Below, piece by piece: positions 61,813-64,000 of a stretch of DNA of 64,000 nucleotides. The notes beneath the pieces were generated by a model, which had not been told where the DNA came from, made no database searches, and saw only the letters and a program-made list of their open reading frames with translations. The stretch lies in NCBI GenBank assembly GCA_017619355.1, contig JAFZSO010000020.1:1-64000 (forward strand), in the 5' to 3' direction. The position numbers and the translations under genes were made by a program. Within the stretch, counting starts at the first letter, position 1; every line of letters starts with the position of its first letter. Origin of the DNA: Muribaculaceae bacterium. Its GTDB lineage: Bacteria; Bacteroidota; Bacteroidia; Bacteroidales; Muribaculaceae.

Positions 61813-63537
61813 ATGAAACGCGGGCCTGGCATATTGCTCATGCTGTTCACCGCCCTGCTGTGGGGCTGTGGGGGCAGTCACGATGCGCGCATCATGGCGG
61901 TGCTCGACCGTGCCGACTCGCTGCTGCTTACCAGCGACCCCGCCTTGCACGATAGCGTGCGCCAAGAGCTCGAGGCACTCGATACTGCCCGCGCCCTGCG
62001 CACCGACGAGATGCTGCATGCCCGCCATGCCCTGCTGCTCACTCAAGCTCGTTTCAAGTGCTATGTCATGCCCGCTAACGACTCGCTTATCAATATTGCC
62101 TATCACTACTACGTCGACCATCATAGCGGCACTGCCGACCACGAGCGTTACACCCGCACCCTCATCTATAAAGGGCTTGTAGCACAAATGACGGATAACG
62201 CCCAACAAGCTATGCAGTTCTATCTTGAAGCCGAGCAAACCGCAGACCCCAATGACCATTACAATCTCGGTTACGTCAACCTTCGCATCGCAGAAGTCTA
62301 TTCATCGGAATATACGACCGACTCTACCGACCTCGTTCGTTACAAAAAGGCGTTGCCTCATTTCAGAGCTGCTGGAGATGATTATTGGCAGGCAATTTGT
62401 CTTACTGGCATTGGAGGTCTTTACCGCACACATAACAACGACAGTGCTCTGTATTATATTCAGGAGGCCATCAGCTTCTCCAAGGAGCACGAGCTTACAT
62501 ACAACTATTATGAAGCACTTGATAAACTTTGTGGACTCTATTATTATATGGAGAATTACTCAAAGTCAAAGGATATTGCCACGCAGATATATCGTGAGAA
62601 TCAAGGCGAGTATGACGATACTCAGTATCTTTCCTACGGTATTAGGTCTTTTGCTAAACTCGGAATGACCGATTCGGCGGGGTATTATCTCAGGCTATTA
62701 CCTAATCCGCAAACATCTGCCGACTCCATGATGCTTCACAAGACGCTTTCTGTTATTGCTGAAGCTAAAAATGACTATAAGTCGGGCATTCTGAACTATC
62801 GAAAATCGAATGAAGTGGCCGATACCATTATGCTTCAATCAAATGCTGCATTACTTAAAAAGACTGAACAAGAATACCATACCAATCAGTTAAAGAACGA
62901 AACAGAGAAAGCAAGAGGAAAAGTTTGGCTGTTATGGACTGTCATAGCCATTATTGCGTTGTTCTCTTGTCACATTACTTACAAGTTTATCAAAGCGAGA
63001 AACCTGATGTCTCAACTTGACAAGGAAAACAAGATAATTTCTCAATCATTAAAGTTTCTTCAAGAAAAGGCGAAAGACTTGGAGCGACTACCCATAGATT
63101 CACACAAAGGTCAAAACGACACTAAAGATTATATTGATAGTGAAATAGCTGTATTGACAGAACTTTCTCAAAAGCTATCCTATCCAAGAAGAATGTCATT
63201 GAAAGATGTTTTGTTTTCAAAGGGCATCTCAACAGAGCTGTCTTTAAAAAAAACATTAAGTCCGGATTTTTGGAACAACCTTTTCCAAGTTGCCGATACC
63301 AAATCAAAGGGGCTTATTACATATTTGAATAATAATTATGACTGTAAGCCTAAAGAATTGAAGTTTATTGCACTTGTTTGTTTTGGATTTTCAAATCAGA
63401 TAATTCAGCAATGCATGGATTATACAACTATCAAAACAGTGAGTATCTATAAAAGCAATATAATCAAAAATATCACGGGCGAACCAATGACACTTAACTT
63501 ATATGTAGAAAATCACATGAAAAATAGTAGAAACTAA
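61813..63537 (+). CDS. membrane-spanning TPR lipoprotein regulator with a C-terminal DNA-binding-like domain
   Basis: The 574-residue protein has a lipoprotein-like signal (LLMLFTALLWGC, Cys19) and TPR-like repeats in the periplasm (about 60-350). One membrane span follows near 376-395 (VWLLWTVIAIIALFSC), then a coiled coil, and a cytoplasmic domain (about 485-560) with the pattern KELKFIALVCFGFSNQIIQ. That pattern resembles the LuxR-like helix-turn-helix of Bacteroidales TPR regulators. The first 125 codons are GC-rich while the last half is AT-rich, as if two parental genes had recombined. The target is unknown. Confidence 0.65.
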   Translation: MKRGPGILLMLFTALLWGCGGSHDARIMAVLDRADSLLLTSDPALHDSVRQELEALDTARALRTDEMLHARHALLLTQARFKCYVMPANDSLINIAYHYYVDHHSGTADHERYTRTLIYKGLVAQMTDNAQQAMQFYLEAEQTADPNDHYNLGYVNLRIAEVYSSEYTTDSTDLVRYKKALPHFRAAGDDYWQAICLTGIGGLYRTHNNDSALYYIQEAISFSKEHELTYNYYEALDKLCGLYYYMENYSKSKDIATQIYRENQGEYDDTQYLSYGIRSFAKLGMTDSAGYYLRLLPNPQTSADSMMLHKTLSVIAEAKNDYKSGILNYRKSNEVADTIMLQSNAALLKKTEQEYHTNQLKNETEKARGKVWLLWTVIAIIALFSCHITYKFIKARNLMSQLDKENKIISQSLKFLQEKAKDLERLPIDSHKGQNDTKDYIDSEIAVLTELSQKLSYPRRMSLKDVLFSKGISTELSLKKTLSPDFWNNLFQVADTKSKGLITYLNNNYDCKPKELKFIALVCFGFSNQIIQQCMDYTTIKTVSIYKSNIIKNITGEPMTLNLYVENHMKNSRN

Positions 63538-63683
63538 TGGTTTTCAGTAGGGCAAATCAGTTTGTTCATTGGTAATAGGTTAATAAGTTGATTTTATGAG
63601 TTATAGCATTAAAGAATTAACTTCATTAATTGTTATCAACCTGAATGTCAGAATAATATAAATTAATAAATTAACCTCAGAAA

Positions 63684-63716
63684 TTTGCATGAGTGAAATA
63701 AGTGGTAGTAATTTTG
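63684..63716 (+). promoter_or_regulatory. promoter of the small exported protein gene
   Basis: TTTG (63684-63687), 21 bases, TAATTTTG (63709-63716), 28 bases before the ATG at 63745. Confidence 0.6.
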
Positions 63717-63744
63717 AGGTGAAAACCAAAAAATAACCACAACT

Positions 63745-64000
63745 ATGAATAATAAAATGCTTTTCTCATTTGTTCTACTATTATTCACAATATCGGCTTC
63801 AGCTGATATAAAAGACTACAATCAGCAACAAATTGAGATAGATAAAAGGTAAAAATCATTTTTCTCAGTGGAACATCCCGGCAGACATGCCAGACGTGTA
63901 TTATAACAATGTGTCGGGTACCATTACCATTGTGGACTATGCCAATGTTACCTACTATGTGACCATTTATGACGACTGGTGGAACGCCGTCATCACCGAC
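63745..64000 (+). pseudogene. frameshifted small exported protein (DUF3244-like), cut by the window edge
   Basis: The first frame gives a signal peptide, MNNKMLFSFVLLLFTISASA, then 15 residues and a TAA at 63850-63852. One base over, the frame reads GKNHFSQWNIPADMPDVYY and on through VSGTITIVDYANVTYYVTIY to the window end without a stop. That is the pattern of small Bacteroidales DUF3244-type proteins. Joining the two frames needs one A removed from the AAAA run at 63844-63847. It is a disrupted gene, a sequencing slip in a homopolymer, or a slippery site. The 3' end is outside the window. Confidence 0.7.

Overview
This 64 kb window is a chromosomal segment from a member of the order Bacteroidales, most likely Muribaculaceae or Prevotellaceae; I cannot place it more exactly. 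The evidence is the LpxC-FabZ fusion inside lpxD-lpxC/fabZ-lpxA, a SusC/SusD polysaccharide utilization locus (PUL), transmembrane one-piece regulators, T9SS-type C-terminal tails, few Shine-Dalgarno sites, and promoters of the Bacteroidetes type (TTTG or CTTG, about 20 bases, then TAnnTTTG). I saw no insertion sequence, phage, CRISPR array or rRNA.

Layout. 1-496 is non-coding with phased short repeats. 497-8686 holds a nitroreductase, a B12-dependent ribonucleotide reductase, an orphan tandem CBM20 protein, a membrane-anchored HU-like/SPOR protein, a TPR protein and an MscS channel. 8687-17304 holds a structured leader, recJ-recQ, then lon and groES-groEL facing away from each other. 17428-22246 is a four-gene operon (iorA, iorB, aminotransferase, CoA transferase/hydrolase) that could ferment aromatic amino acids to arylacetates. 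22469-40825 is a beta-1,3-glucan PUL: a membrane-spanning regulator facing away from susC-susD, a dockerin-bearing surface protein, GH16, two GH128, a multidomain binding protein with a T9SS tail, and GH3. 40919-50321 holds tRNA-Glu, a FtsX/LolE-like permease, smpB, a PAP2 phosphatase, DAHP synthase-chorismate mutase and the lipid A operon. 50391-61502 holds a CotH protein with a dockerin, two TPR proteins after gyrA, and clpC-htpG. The right end has a membrane TPR regulator and a frameshifted small exported protein cut by the window edge.

Two things stand out. First, lon, groES-groEL and clpC-htpG, the three protein quality-control operons here, each carry a sigma-54-like -24/-12 element (TTGGCA, seven bases, TGC, with correct GG-GC spacing) 30 to 95 bases before the start codon. 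This suggests an RpoN-controlled chaperone and protease regulon. Second, four exported proteins (three in the glucan PUL and a CotH protein 16 kb away) end in paired dockerin type I calcium-binding repeats. No cohesin is visible, and a sister protein in the same operon ends in a T9SS tail instead. This points to an uncharacterised assembly or sorting module.

All calls come from reading the sequence by eye. No database search or folding program was run.
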